From Streptomyces sp. NBC_00459 (GTDB lineage Bacteria > Actinomycetota > Actinomycetes > Streptomycetales > Streptomycetaceae): a stretch of DNA of 64,000 bases. The position numbers and the translations under genes are program-made. Positions 34,196-42,511 of this stretch are shown here, piece by piece. The notes below the pieces were generated by a model. It was not told the origin of the DNA. It did no database searches and saw only the letters and a program-made list of their open reading frames with translations. The stretch lies in assembly GCF_036013955.1 (NCBI RefSeq), contig NZ_CP107903.1:8680001-8744000 (forward strand). The letters run 5' to 3'. Positions within the stretch are counted from its first letter, which is position 1, and every line of letters begins with the position of its first letter.

Positions 34196-34995
34196 GCGGA
34201 CCACCTGGCCAGCGCGCGCCCACCGGGTTTCGCCGACCCGTGCAGATCCGGCCCGTGCTGGTCCTGCCCGGCATCGCCGCCCAGGTAGAGCCGCCGGATC
34301 TCGTCGGACTCCCGCAGCCGGGCGCTGGGGCCGGACAGACGTACCCGGCCGACCTCGAAGACGTACGCCGTGTCGGCGACGGAGAGAGCCATGGACGCGT
34401 TCTGCTCGACCAGGAGCACCGCGGTGCCCTGCCGGTTGATCTCCTGGACGATCTCGCCGATGCGCCCCACGATCCTGGGTGCGAGGCCCAACGACGGTTC
34501 GTCCAGCAGCAGCAGGGACGGGCGGGACATCAGTGCCCGCCCGATGGCGAGCATCTGCTGCTCGCCGCCGGAGAGCAGACCGGCGCGCTGCTCCCTGCGC
34601 TCCGCGAGTACCGGGAAGAGCTCGTACACCTCGTCCCGTGTGCGGGTCCGAGCGGGCCGGTCCCGCACCAGTGCGGCGCCGGCCCGCAGGTTCTCCTCCA
34701 CCGTGAGGGTGGTGAAGATCCTGCGGCCTTCGGGTACCTGGACCACCCCGGCGGCCACGATGCCGACGGCGTCCAGTCCGCGCAGCGACCGGCCGTCGTA
34801 GGTGATGGTGCCCGCGTCGACGGTGCCGCGATGGTGCCCGAGCGTTCCGGACAGGGCTCGCATCAGCGTGGACTTGCCCGCGCCGTTGGCGCCGAGCACC
34901 GCGACGGCGGCGCCGTCCGGGACCGTCAGGGTGACATCTTGCAGGGCGATCTGCGCCTTGCCGTAGTGCACAGCCAGTCGACTGACTTCGAGCAC
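34192..34995 (-). CDS. livF: Liv-type ABC transporter ATPase (LivF)
   Basis: A protein of 267 residues. Walker A is LGANGAGKSTLMRALSG (about residues 34-50), then VPEGRRIFTTLTVEENL, the signature LLSGGEQQMLAIGRALM, Walker B LLLLDEPSLGLAP and the H-loop equivalent VLLVEQNASMALS, all as in LivF. It has an extra C-terminal tail of about 25 residues. The GTG at 34995 is the first gene of the livFGHMK operon. About 250 bases upstream is a leader ORF copied from the MHS transporter start, and beyond that a 17-bp palindrome. Confidence 0.92.
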   Translation of the reverse strand: MLEVSRLAVHYGKAQIALQDVTLTVPDGAAVAVLGANGAGKSTLMRALSGTLGHHRGTVDAGTITYDGRSLRGLDAVGIVAAGVVQVPEGRRIFTTLTVEENLRAGAALVRDRPARTRTRDEVYELFPVLAERREQRAGLLSGGEQQMLAIGRALMSRPSLLLLDEPSLGLAPRIVGRIGEIVQEINRQGTAVLLVEQNASMALSVADTAYVFEVGRVRLSGPSARLRESDEIRRLYLGGDAGQDQHGPDLHGSAKPGGRALARWSA

Positions 34996-35243
34996 GACGG
35001 GGTCACCCCCCGCCGGACCGGTGAGAACGGTCTGCGGGCGACCGGGGTGTGGAAGGTGGCGTGGAAGGTGGTGGCATCGTGGACTTCCCTGAAGGAGGCG
35101 GGCTCCCCGGCCTGACCGGAGACGGATACCGCGTATGACGTGGGGGTGCGTCGAGATCCCGGAGCCGGATCCAGGACGAGGGCGCCCGCCTCTGTGAGGA
35201 TGGTGACGTCGGCCGGTGCGGCGTCACCAGTGGTCTCGGACAT
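34926..35243 (-). pseudogene. Vestigial leader: duplicated MHS-transporter promoter and first codons upstream of livF
   Basis: The frame begins MSETTGDAAPADV, nearly identical to the MHS transporter start MSETTSDAALGSV at 18122, and the bases upstream of both ATGs are closely similar up to their 17-bp palindromes. After about 13 codons the similarity stops and the rest of the 105-residue frame shows no domain and runs into livF by 70 bases. I read this as a copied promoter with the first codons of the transporter attached, now driving the Liv operon, rather than as a working gene. It could still act as a translated leader. Confidence 0.6.
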
Positions 35244-35350
35244 GGGGCGGCTCGATTCCGATCATGTCTGGATACGCGGTGATCCAGGACACACGGCCGG
35301 GGGGACTGAGCGGGGACTGTAGAGCTCCGGCCGACGACGGAAAGGCCGAT

Positions 35351-35367
35351 GTGCCGCCCAGCGGCAC
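35351..35367. promoter_or_regulatory. 17-bp operator copy 7 (livFGHMK / Rieske alpha divergent region)
   Basis: GTGCCGCCCAGCGGCAC, 7-bp perfect arms around CCA. It lies 108 bases upstream of the duplicated leader at 35243 on the minus strand and 194 bases upstream of the Rieske alpha start at 35561. The distance on the livF side equals that in the MHS transporter promoter. Confidence 0.8.
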
Positions 35368-35439
35368 GACACAGCGCGCACACCGGGCACTCCGGACACG
35401 GGCGAGGCGCGCGGCCCATGTCAGCGGTGTGCCGCTCCA

Positions 35440-35458
35440 CGGAACAGCGGCTGTTCCG
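35440..35458. promoter_or_regulatory. 19-bp palindrome upstream of the Rieske dioxygenase operon
   Basis: CGGAACAG-CGG-CTGTTCCG, 8-bp perfect arms, 103 bases before the Rieske alpha ATG and 73 bases after operator copy 7. It is a second, different operator candidate specific to the dioxygenase operon. The CTGTTCC half resembles the TGTTCCAG block found in the PKS and flavoprotein promoters. Confidence 0.55.
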
Positions 35459-35560
35459 CGCCCGGACGGTGGCGTGTGCTGGGCCCATGCACCGACATGA
35501 CACCGACGGCGCCGGCCCGGCGGCTCCCGGCAGGGCCGACCCGTTCAAGGAGGCCCAGCG

Positions 35561-36901
35561 ATGACGTCCATCCCTGCCCGCCCCGGGGCACCCCGACCGG
35601 CCCGCATCGCCGAACCAGCCGTCGACGTCAGCGCGTACCTCGACCTCGACCACGGGCTCGTCGACCGCACGATCCTCAGCGACCGGACGCTCTACCGGCA
35701 GGAACTGCGCCGGGTCTTCGCACCCAGCTGGCTGTTCCTCGCGCACGAGAGCCAGTTCGGGAAGCCCGGCGACTTCTTCACCACGTACATGGGCGAGGAC
35801 CCGGTCATCGTCGCCATGGGCCGGGACCGGAAGCTGCGGGCGTTCCTCAACGCCTGCCGGCACCGCGGGATGAGGGTCTGCCGAGCCGACGCCGGCGCGA
35901 CGAAGGCGTTCACCTGCAGCTACCACGGCTGGTCGTACGACATGGCGGGCAAGCTGGTCAACGTACCCAACGACGCGGACTACCCAGCGCACTTCGACCG
36001 GGAGGACTGGGGTCTCACCGAGGTCGCGCAGCTCGACATGTACAAGGGGCTGGTCTTCGCGACCTGGAACCCCGAGGCGCCGCCGCTCGTCGATGCGCTG
36101 GGCGGGATGACCTGGTACATGGACGCGATGCTCGACCGTGACCCGGCGGGCACCGAGGTCGTCGGCGGGGTCCACAAGTGGGTGCTGGAGGGGAACTGGA
36201 AGCTGGCGGCCGAGCAGTTCGCCTCCGACTGGTACCACGTCAACATCTCGCACGCGTCCGCGCTGATGGTCATGTCACCGTCCGGCAAGGGGCCGAAGAC
36301 GGAGATCGTGCAGACGCCGGGCCGGCAGTACACCGATCCGCTCGGTCACGGCGCCGGTTTCCCGACCCACCCCAAGAGCCGCTTCGACGACCGGGTCGTG
36401 CACGGCCACTACGACTACGAGGCACTGCGCGAACGGCTCGGTGACGCCCGTGTCGAAGGGCCCATGACCACCGGTCACGCCACCGTCTTCCCCAACTTCT
36501 CCTACCTGCCGGTCAACGGCTCCATCCGCGTCTGGCACCCCAAGGGCCCGGACCGGATGGAGGTCTGGGCCTGGACGGTCGTCGACAGGTCCATGCCGCA
36601 GGAGGTGCGGGACGCCCAACGGCTCTACAACCTGCGCACGTTCGGGCCGACCGGCATCTTCGAGCAGGACGACGGTGAGAACTGGAGCGAGTGCCAGGCC
36701 ACCGCGCACGGATTCATGGCCGGCTCGATGGCTCTGAACTACCAGATGGGGATGGGACTTCAGGCCGAGGACGGCGTCCATCCCGGCACCACCGGCCGTC
36801 TCTACAGCGACGGCGCCGCCCGCGGTTTCTACGCACGCTGGCGCGACCTCATGAACACGCCCGCCTGGCACGAGAAGAACCACCCGAAGGACACCCCATG
36901 A
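35561..36901 (+). CDS. hcaE: Rieske aromatic-ring-hydroxylating dioxygenase, large (alpha) subunit
   Basis: A protein of 446 residues. The Rieske cluster ligands are C99/H101 in NACRHRG and C119/H122 in CSYHGWSYD. The mononuclear iron site is D223, H226 and H231 in ASDWYHVNISH. This is a classical alpha subunit of the biphenyl/phenylpropionate class. With the ferredoxin, reductase and beta subunit that follow, it should insert both atoms of O2 to give a cis-dihydrodiol. The downstream mhpB, mhpC, mhpD, mhpF and mhpE make 3-phenylpropionate or cinnamate the most likely substrate, hence the name by analogy. ATG has AAGGAGG upstream. Its stop overlaps the ferredoxin start (ATGA). Confidence 0.9.
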   Translation: MTSIPARPGAPRPARIAEPAVDVSAYLDLDHGLVDRTILSDRTLYRQELRRVFAPSWLFLAHESQFGKPGDFFTTYMGEDPVIVAMGRDRKLRAFLNACRHRGMRVCRADAGATKAFTCSYHGWSYDMAGKLVNVPNDADYPAHFDREDWGLTEVAQLDMYKGLVFATWNPEAPPLVDALGGMTWYMDAMLDRDPAGTEVVGGVHKWVLEGNWKLAAEQFASDWYHVNISHASALMVMSPSGKGPKTEIVQTPGRQYTDPLGHGAGFPTHPKSRFDDRVVHGHYDYEALRERLGDARVEGPMTTGHATVFPNFSYLPVNGSIRVWHPKGPDRMEVWAWTVVDRSMPQEVRDAQRLYNLRTFGPTGIFEQDDGENWSECQATAHGFMAGSMALNYQMGMGLQAEDGVHPGTTGRLYSDGAARGFYARWRDLMNTPAWHEKNHPKDTP

Positions 36902-37254
36902 GCATGACGAGCACCGGCATCAAGGTCGCCGAAGTCGGTGACATAGGGGACGGCGAGGCACTGCGGGTGCCCGCGGAGACCACCGGCCACGGCGACGCCA
37001 TCGCCGTCTTCCACGACGGCGGCGCCTACTACGCCCTGGACGACACCTGCTCCCACGGCCAGGCATCCCTGTCCGAGGGCTGGATCGAGGACGGCGAGGT
37101 CGAGTGCCCGCTGCACAGCGCCCGGTTCTGTCTGGAATCGGGCGAGCCGCAGTGCATGCCGGCCACCACGGCCGTGCGCGCGCACCGCGTCGAGATCCGC
37201 GACGGGGGGATCTGGCTGCACCCCGGTCCCGGTCCGGGCCAGGAGGCCGGCTGA
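36898..37254 (+). CDS. hcaC: Rieske-type ferredoxin of the dioxygenase
   Basis: A protein of 118 residues, the normal size of BphF/HcaC ferredoxins. The cluster ligands are C51/H53 in DDTCSHGQASLSEGW and C70/H73 in VECPLHSARF, and the C-terminal segment HRVEIRDGGIWL is typical. It carries electrons from the FAD reductase encoded next to the Rieske oxygenase. It overlaps the alpha subunit gene by four bases and the reductase gene by one base (TGATG), giving tight translational coupling. Confidence 0.93.
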   Translation: MSMTSTGIKVAEVGDIGDGEALRVPAETTGHGDAIAVFHDGGAYYALDDTCSHGQASLSEGWIEDGEVECPLHSARFCLESGEPQCMPATTAVRAHRVEIRDGGIWLHPGPGPGQEAG

Positions 37255-38474
37255 TGAGCATCCCCCGGCGCATCGCCGTCGTCGGCGCGGGCCTCGCCGC
37301 CGTCTCCGCATGCGACGCCCTGCGAGCCCAGGGCTACGACGGCGAACTGGTGCTCTACTCCGCCGAACACGGGCTGCCGTACGACCGTCCGCCGCTCAGC
37401 AAGGACGTGCTGCTGGGCAAGGCCCGGCGCGAGGACGTCCTGCTGCGGCCCGAGCACTGGTACGCGAAGCAGCGCGTCGTCCTGCGGGAAAGAACCGTGG
37501 TCCGGGCGCTCCGCCCGCGCGAGGGCGGCCTGGAACTGGCGGACGGCAGCCCGGTGGGAGCGGACCGGGTCGTCCTGGCGACCGGCGGTACACCGCGGAC
37601 GCTGCCCGTGCCCGGCGGCGACGATCCCGCCGTGCATGTGCTGCGCACCTGGGAGGACTCCGTGCGGCTGCGGGAACGGCTGCTGCCCGGAACCCGGGTG
37701 GCGGTCGTCGGTGCCGGGCTGATCGGTGCCGAGACGGCGGCGGTGGCCGTGGTGCGGGGTTGCCGGGTCACCCTGGTGGATCCGGTGGCGGTGCCGCTGG
37801 CCGGGGTGGTCGGTGACGCCGTCGCGGGTGCCCTGCACGGCCGGCACACCGCTGAGGGCATCGACGTGATCGCCGCCGGGGTGTCGCGTCTGGAGCACCG
37901 GCCCGGCGGCTCCGGCGTCGTGCTGCACCTCAGCGGGCAGGGTGGTTCCGTGGCGGCCGACCTGGTCGTGGCCGGCATCGGGATCCGCCCGGCCACCGGG
38001 CTGGCCGAGGCCGCCGGACTCCGCGTGGACAACGGCGTCGTCGTCGGCGCCGGGCAGCGCACCTCGCACCTGAACGTCTTCGCGGTCGGCGACGTAGCGC
38101 GCATAGGCGGCCACCGGGTGCGGCACGAGCACTGGGAGGCCGCCCAGCGCAGCGGCGAGGCCGCGGCCCACGGCATCCTCGGCCGACCGCTTCCGGAGCC
38201 CGGCGCGTCCTGGTTCTGGTCGGACCGGCACGGTTGCCGTCTGGAAGCCGTGGGCACCATGGCGGACGCCGAGCGGACCGTGGTGCGCGGCGATCCGGAC
38301 AGCGGTGCCTTCACCGTCTTCGGACTGCGCGACGGCCGGCTGGTGGCCGCGGCGGCCATCGACCGCGGGCGCGACATCAGGTCCGCCCGCAGGATCGTCG
38401 ACCGGGGCATCCCGGTCGACGCCGCCCAGCTCGCCGACGAGAGCGCCGACCTGCGCGCGCTCCTGAAGCGGTGA
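37254..38474 (+). CDS. hcaD: FAD-dependent ferredoxin reductase of the dioxygenase
   Basis: A protein of 406 residues. The FAD motif is RIAVVGAGLAAVSACDALRAQGYDGEL at the N-terminus, and PYDRPPLSKDVLLG is the classic second block of BphG/HcaD-type reductases. The NADH motif is VAVVGAGLIGAETAAVA near residue 149, and NVFAVGDVARIGG near 275 binds FAD. The C-terminal domain of about 80 residues (SWFWSDRHGCRLEAVG) is also family-typical. It transfers electrons from NADH to the Rieske ferredoxin. The start ATG at 37254 overlaps the ferredoxin stop. Confidence 0.93.
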   Translation: MSIPRRIAVVGAGLAAVSACDALRAQGYDGELVLYSAEHGLPYDRPPLSKDVLLGKARREDVLLRPEHWYAKQRVVLRERTVVRALRPREGGLELADGSPVGADRVVLATGGTPRTLPVPGGDDPAVHVLRTWEDSVRLRERLLPGTRVAVVGAGLIGAETAAVAVVRGCRVTLVDPVAVPLAGVVGDAVAGALHGRHTAEGIDVIAAGVSRLEHRPGGSGVVLHLSGQGGSVAADLVVAGIGIRPATGLAEAAGLRVDNGVVVGAGQRTSHLNVFAVGDVARIGGHRVRHEHWEAAQRSGEAAAHGILGRPLPEPGASWFWSDRHGCRLEAVGTMADAERTVVRGDPDSGAFTVFGLRDGRLVAAAAIDRGRDIRSARRIVDRGIPVDAAQLADESADLRALLKR

Positions 38475-38483
38475 CGCACCGCT

Positions 38484-38500
38484 GTGCCGACCCGTGGCAC
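38484..38500. promoter_or_regulatory. 17-bp operator copy 8 (Rieske beta-subunit promoter)
   Basis: GTGCCGACCCGTGGCAC, 5-bp outer arms, 73 bases before the beta-subunit start. It lies between genes of the same direction, so it marks an internal promoter. The downstream 70 bases match those of the LuxE-like gene promoter at 22808. Confidence 0.75.
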
Positions 38501-38572
38501 GTGCCCTCCCCCGAACCACCCTCTCCGCGCTGGAATGTCAGCACCGAGCGCGGCCCGCAGGAGGACCAACCG

Positions 38573-39139
38573 ATGAGCATTCACCCACCGGGGCCGACGG
38601 TCGCGGACACCCCGCCCCTCTCCTTCGACGAGGAGACGCGGCTCCACTTCGAGGTGCAGCGCCTGTACGCCTTCGAGGCACAGCTGCTCGACCAGCACCG
38701 GTACGCCGACTGGCTGGAGCTGTTCGCCGACGACCTGCACTACTGGGCGCCGGTGCGCACCAACCGGCTGCGGCGCCAGCAGGCGCTGGCCGACGGGGCG
38801 CCCGGTGAGGTGGGGATCTTCGACGAGACCAAGGCGAGTCTGGCCTGGCGGATCCGCCGTTTCGACTCCGGCATGGCCTGGGCCGAGGACCCGCCGTCGC
38901 GAACCCGGCATCTGATCACCAACGTCCTGGTCACACCGGGCGAGGAGCCGGGAGAGTACGTCGCCGAGTCGGCGTTCCTGTGCTATCGCAACCGGCTGGA
39001 GCGAGAGGTCGACCTCTACGCCGGCGGCCGTACAGACGTACTCCGCCGCACCCCGGAGGGAACGCTCCTGATCGCCCGCCGCACGATCCTGCTCGACCAG
39101 AACGTCCTGCTCGCCAAGAACATCAGCACCTTCCTGTGA
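38573..39139 (+). CDS. hcaF: Rieske dioxygenase small (beta) subunit
   Basis: A protein of 188 residues, the usual length. Family blocks are HFEVQRLYAFEAQLLDQHRYADWLELFADDLHYWAPVR, SLAWRIRRFDSGMAWAEDPPSRTRHLITNVLV and the C-terminal RRTILLDQNVLLAKNISTFL. It has no cofactor and stabilises the alpha3beta3 oxygenase. Unlike most clusters, where beta directly follows alpha, here it follows the reductase and has its own promoter with a 17-bp palindrome. ATG 38573 has GGAGGA upstream. Confidence 0.92.
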   Translation: MSIHPPGPTVADTPPLSFDEETRLHFEVQRLYAFEAQLLDQHRYADWLELFADDLHYWAPVRTNRLRRQQALADGAPGEVGIFDETKASLAWRIRRFDSGMAWAEDPPSRTRHLITNVLVTPGEEPGEYVAESAFLCYRNRLEREVDLYAGGRTDVLRRTPEGTLLIARRTILLDQNVLLAKNISTFL

Positions 39140-39152
39140 CCGGAGACCTCTC

Positions 39153-40019
39153 GTGACCACAGCCCGTACAGAAGAGCCCAAACTCGTCGAGCACACCGTG
39201 CGGACCTCGCTCGGGCCCATCGCGGTCGGCGTGGCCGGTGAGGGGCCGGTGCTGGTGATGCTGCACGGCGGCGGCCCGGGCGCGAGCGCCGTGGCCAACT
39301 ACCACCAGAACCTGCCCGCCCTCACCCGGCACTTCCGTGTCGTACTGCCCGACCAGCCCGGCTTCGGCGGCAGCTACCGTCCCACCGAGGCCGACCTGGA
39401 TGTCCGCAGCATCACCGAGATCACCGTGGACGCGCTGCTACAGGCCCTCGACGGCCTCGGCATCGACCGCTTCCACCTGCTCGGCAACAGCCTCGGCGGC
39501 GCCGCCGCCATCGCCACCGCGCTCGCCGCCCCCGAACGGGTCGAGAAGCTGGTGCTGATGGCGCCCGGCGGCGGCTGGCTGCCCTTCGGGCCCACCCCGA
39601 CCGAGGGCCAGAAAGCCATGTTCCGCTACTACAACGGCGAGGGCCCGACCCTGAGGAAGATGCGGGACTTCATCGGTGTGATGACCGCCGAACCCAAGCG
39701 CTGGGCGGACACCGCGCAGGCCCGCTACGAGGCGTCCCTCGACGAGTCCCACATCGCCTTCTACCACCGCTACAACGCGGCCTTCGCCAAACGGCACGGC
39801 ATGGACCCGCTCTGGCAGCGCGTCCACAAGATCAAGGCGCCGACCCTCTTGCTCTGGGGCCGCGACGACCGCACCATCACCCTCGACGGGGCGCAGCTCA
39901 TGCTCAAGCAGATCCGCGACGTACAACTGCACGTCTTCGGCGGCTGCGGTCACTGGGTGCAGCTGGAGCGGCAGGCCGAGTTCGAGCGTCTGGTCACCGG
40001 CTTCCTCAAGGAGCACTGA
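39153..40019 (+). CDS. mhpC: Meta-cleavage product hydrolase (MhpC/BphD-type alpha/beta hydrolase)
   Basis: A protein of 288 residues. The oxyanion segment is MLHGGGPGASAVANY (about residues 36-50), the nucleophile Ser113 is in LLGNSLGGAAA, the acid is in LLWGRDDRTI and the His is in GGCGHWVQLE. HGGGPGAS and the modified elbow GNSxGG are diagnostic of carbon-carbon hydrolases acting on the extradiol ring-cleavage product. With MhpB in the same cluster it should split 2-hydroxy-6-oxonona-2,4-diene-1,9-dioate to 2-hydroxypentadienoate and succinate (or fumarate from the cinnamate branch). It follows the beta subunit by 13 bases. Confidence 0.9.
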   Translation: MTTARTEEPKLVEHTVRTSLGPIAVGVAGEGPVLVMLHGGGPGASAVANYHQNLPALTRHFRVVLPDQPGFGGSYRPTEADLDVRSITEITVDALLQALDGLGIDRFHLLGNSLGGAAAIATALAAPERVEKLVLMAPGGGWLPFGPTPTEGQKAMFRYYNGEGPTLRKMRDFIGVMTAEPKRWADTAQARYEASLDESHIAFYHRYNAAFAKRHGMDPLWQRVHKIKAPTLLLWGRDDRTITLDGAQLMLKQIRDVQLHVFGGCGHWVQLERQAEFERLVTGFLKEH

Positions 40020-40022
40020 CCC

Positions 40023-40862
40023 ATGGGCTGGCTGGAGGGCGAGGTCGCTCTGATCACCGGCGGCGGTTCCGGGATCGGCCGCGCCGTCGCCCTGCGCTAC
40101 CTGGCCGAGGGCGCGAGCGTCACCGTCGTCGGCCGCGACGCCAGGCAGCTGGAGGAGGTGGTGCGCGCCGCCGGCGAGCTGGGCGACCGGCTGCTGCCCG
40201 TCCCTGGCGACGTACGCAGCCCCGAGGACCTGCACCGGGCTGTGGAGGCCACCGTCGAACGGTTCGGGAAGCTGGACGTCCTCGTCCCGAACGCCGGGAT
40301 CTGGGACTACCACCGCAGTGTCACCCGGCTGACCGGCAAGGAGCTGTCCGAGGCCTTCGACGAGATCTTCGGCATCAACGTCAAGGGCTACGTCCTCGCC
40401 GTGGAGGCCGCCTGGCGCGAACTGGTCGCGACCCGTGGCTGCATCGTCATGACCCTGTCCAACGCCTCCCTCCACACCGACGGCGGCGGCTCCCTGTACA
40501 CCGCCAGCAAGCACGCCTGCCTCGGTCTGCTCCGCCAGTTCGCCTACGAGCTGGCGCCGAAGGTCCGCGTCAACGGCGTCGCCGTCGGCGGTATGCGCAC
40601 CAAGCTGCGCGGCCCCGAGAGCCTGGGGCTGCGGGACCGCACGCTGGAGGCCTCCTTCGCGAAGAACGAGGCGTCCGGCGAGAAGCAGCCGCCCCTCATC
40701 CCCTTGTACGACTCCAGCGTCGAGCCCGAGGACTTCACCGGGCCCTACGTGCTGCTCGCCTCCCGCGCCAACAGTTCCACCGTCACCGGTGCCGTGATCC
40801 CCGCTGACGGCGGCATCGCCGTCCGCGGCTTCCGCACCCCCGCCGGCGGCGCCGCTCTCTGA
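40023..40862 (+). CDS. hcaB: cis-Dihydrodiol dehydrogenase (SDR, HcaB/BphB-type)
   Basis: A protein of 279 residues. The N-terminus MGWLEGEVALITGGGSGIGRAVA, followed by LDVLVPNAGIWDYHRSV, MTLSNASLHTDGGGSLYTASKHA (Ser, Tyr-x3-Lys) and the late VTGAVIPADGGIAVRGF, is the pattern of BphB/HcaB cis-dihydrodiol dehydrogenases. VPNAGIWDY instead of NNAG and the FYxNA-less Ser block are family-typical. It oxidises the ring dihydrodiol to a catechol with NAD+, giving 2,3-dihydroxyphenylpropionate or -cinnamate for MhpB. It lies four bases after mhpC. Confidence 0.9.
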   Translation: MGWLEGEVALITGGGSGIGRAVALRYLAEGASVTVVGRDARQLEEVVRAAGELGDRLLPVPGDVRSPEDLHRAVEATVERFGKLDVLVPNAGIWDYHRSVTRLTGKELSEAFDEIFGINVKGYVLAVEAAWRELVATRGCIVMTLSNASLHTDGGGSLYTASKHACLGLLRQFAYELAPKVRVNGVAVGGMRTKLRGPESLGLRDRTLEASFAKNEASGEKQPPLIPLYDSSVEPEDFTGPYVLLASRANSSTVTGAVIPADGGIAVRGFRTPAGGAAL

Positions 40863-40929
40863 CCCACTGCACCTGCCCCCGTACCTCCCTCCTCGCCCGT
40901 CCCTGACAGTCACCGAAGGAGCCGACGCC

Positions 40930-42504
40930 ATGGCCGCCGTCGACATCAGCCCCGCCGCCGCCCTGCGTCGCAGAGCCCAGTCGCCCGCCACCGCGGTCGT
41001 GTACGAGGGCCGCGAGTTCTCGGGCGCCCAACTTGCTTACACAGCAGCCAAGTTGGCTGACGGTCTGGCCGAGGTCGGGCTGCGCCGAGGGGACCGGATC
41101 GCCTACCTCGGATTCAACAGCGTGACGTTCCTGGCGACGATGATCGCGGCGGCGCACCTCGGGGCGGTCTTCGTCCCCGTCAACTTCCGGCTCGCGGCCG
41201 ACGAGGTCCGCCACGTCCTCAACGACAGCGGTGCCCACACCCTCGTCGTCGAGGAGGGCCACCGAGAGCTGGTCGAGTCGATCGCGGCCGAGGTGCCGGC
41301 GCGCCGACACCTCCTGGTCGACACCGACTCCGTGTGCCCCGCGACGGCCGTCCCCGACGCCGTCTGGACCCCGCTGTCGTCGCTGTACGGCTCCGGTCGG
41401 ACCGCCCGGGAGCCGGTGGCGCTGTACGACGACGACCTCGCGATGCTCATGTACACCTCCGGCACCACGGGCCGGCCCAAGGGCGTCATGCTCACCCACG
41501 GCAACCTGTGGTGGAACGCGGTCAACGTCGACAGCGTCGTCGACACCCGTGCCGACGACGTGAACCTGGCAGTGGCCCCGCTGTTCCACATCGGCGGCCT
41601 CAACGCCCTCACCCTGCGCACCCTGTTGCGCGGCGGCACCGTCGTCCTGCGCCGCGGCTTCGACCCCGCCCAGTGCCTGGAGGACCTGGTCCGGCACCGG
41701 GTGTCCTCCTTCTTCGCGGTGCCCGCCATGTTCGCCGCGCTCGCCCGGGTTCCCGGCTTCGCGGAGGCCGACCTGGGCGCACTGCGGTCCGCGATCGTCG
41801 CCGGGGCTCCCGTGCCGCCGCAGCTGATCAGGGACTACGGCGAGCGGGGCATCCTGCTTCAGCAGGCGTGGGGACTGACCGAGACTGCGCCCTTCGCCAC
41901 CTACCTGCCGGCCGGGCTGACGCTGGGGAAGGTGGGATCGGCGGGCGCCCCCATGCCCTACACGGAGGTCTGCCTCACCGACCCCGTCACCGGCGTGCCG
42001 ATCCAGGAGGCGGACACACGCGGCGAGATCTGCGTGCGCGGCCCGAACGTCACCACCGGCTACTGGAACAACCCCGACGCCACCCGCGCGGCCTTCGACG
42101 ACGCCGGCTGGTTCCACAGCGGCGACATCGCCCACCGGGACGGGGACGGCCTCTACTACATCGTGGACCGCCTCAAGGACATGATCATCAGCGGTGGGGA
42201 GAACGTCTACCCCGCCGAGGTGGAACGCGTCCTCGCCGCCTGCCCCGGTGTCCTGGAGGCCGCCGTCATCGGCGTACCGGACCCCAAGTGGGGCGAGGGC
42301 GTACTCGCCGTCCTGGCCTGCGAACCGGGTACGGCGCCCACCTTGGAGGAGGTCCGCGCGTTCGCCGGCGACCACCTGGCCCGCTACAAGTTGCCCACCC
42401 GGGTGATGGTGGCCGAGCAGCTGCCGCGCAACGCCAGCGGCAAGCTGGTCAAGGCCGAGCTGCGTCGCTGGGTGGAGTCGCACCAGCCCGTCAAGGCGGT
42501 GTGA
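40930..42504 (+). CDS. Acyl-CoA synthetase (AMP-forming), FadD/aromatic acid type
   Basis: A protein of 524 residues. The AMP motif is MLMYTSGTTGRPKGVMLTHGNL (about residues 172-193), then QQAWGLTETAPFATYL, WFHSGDIAHRDGDGLYYIVDRLKDMIISGGENVYPAEVE and the C-terminal lid Lys in LPRNASGKLVKAELR. It is a complete adenylate-forming ligase making a CoA thioester from a carboxylic acid. In this setting a phenylpropanoid acid is likely, giving a CoA ester for side-chain shortening or for the biosynthetic half. It is a different protein from the PKS loading domain. A 67-base gap separates it from hcaB, and ACCGAAGGAG precedes the ATG. Confidence 0.88.
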   Translation: MAAVDISPAAALRRRAQSPATAVVYEGREFSGAQLAYTAAKLADGLAEVGLRRGDRIAYLGFNSVTFLATMIAAAHLGAVFVPVNFRLAADEVRHVLNDSGAHTLVVEEGHRELVESIAAEVPARRHLLVDTDSVCPATAVPDAVWTPLSSLYGSGRTAREPVALYDDDLAMLMYTSGTTGRPKGVMLTHGNLWWNAVNVDSVVDTRADDVNLAVAPLFHIGGLNALTLRTLLRGGTVVLRRGFDPAQCLEDLVRHRVSSFFAVPAMFAALARVPGFAEADLGALRSAIVAGAPVPPQLIRDYGERGILLQQAWGLTETAPFATYLPAGLTLGKVGSAGAPMPYTEVCLTDPVTGVPIQEADTRGEICVRGPNVTTGYWNNPDATRAAFDDAGWFHSGDIAHRDGDGLYYIVDRLKDMIISGGENVYPAEVERVLAACPGVLEAAVIGVPDPKWGEGVLAVLACEPGTAPTLEEVRAFAGDHLARYKLPTRVMVAEQLPRNASGKLVKAELRRWVESHQPVKAV

Positions 42505-42511
42505 ACCCGCT

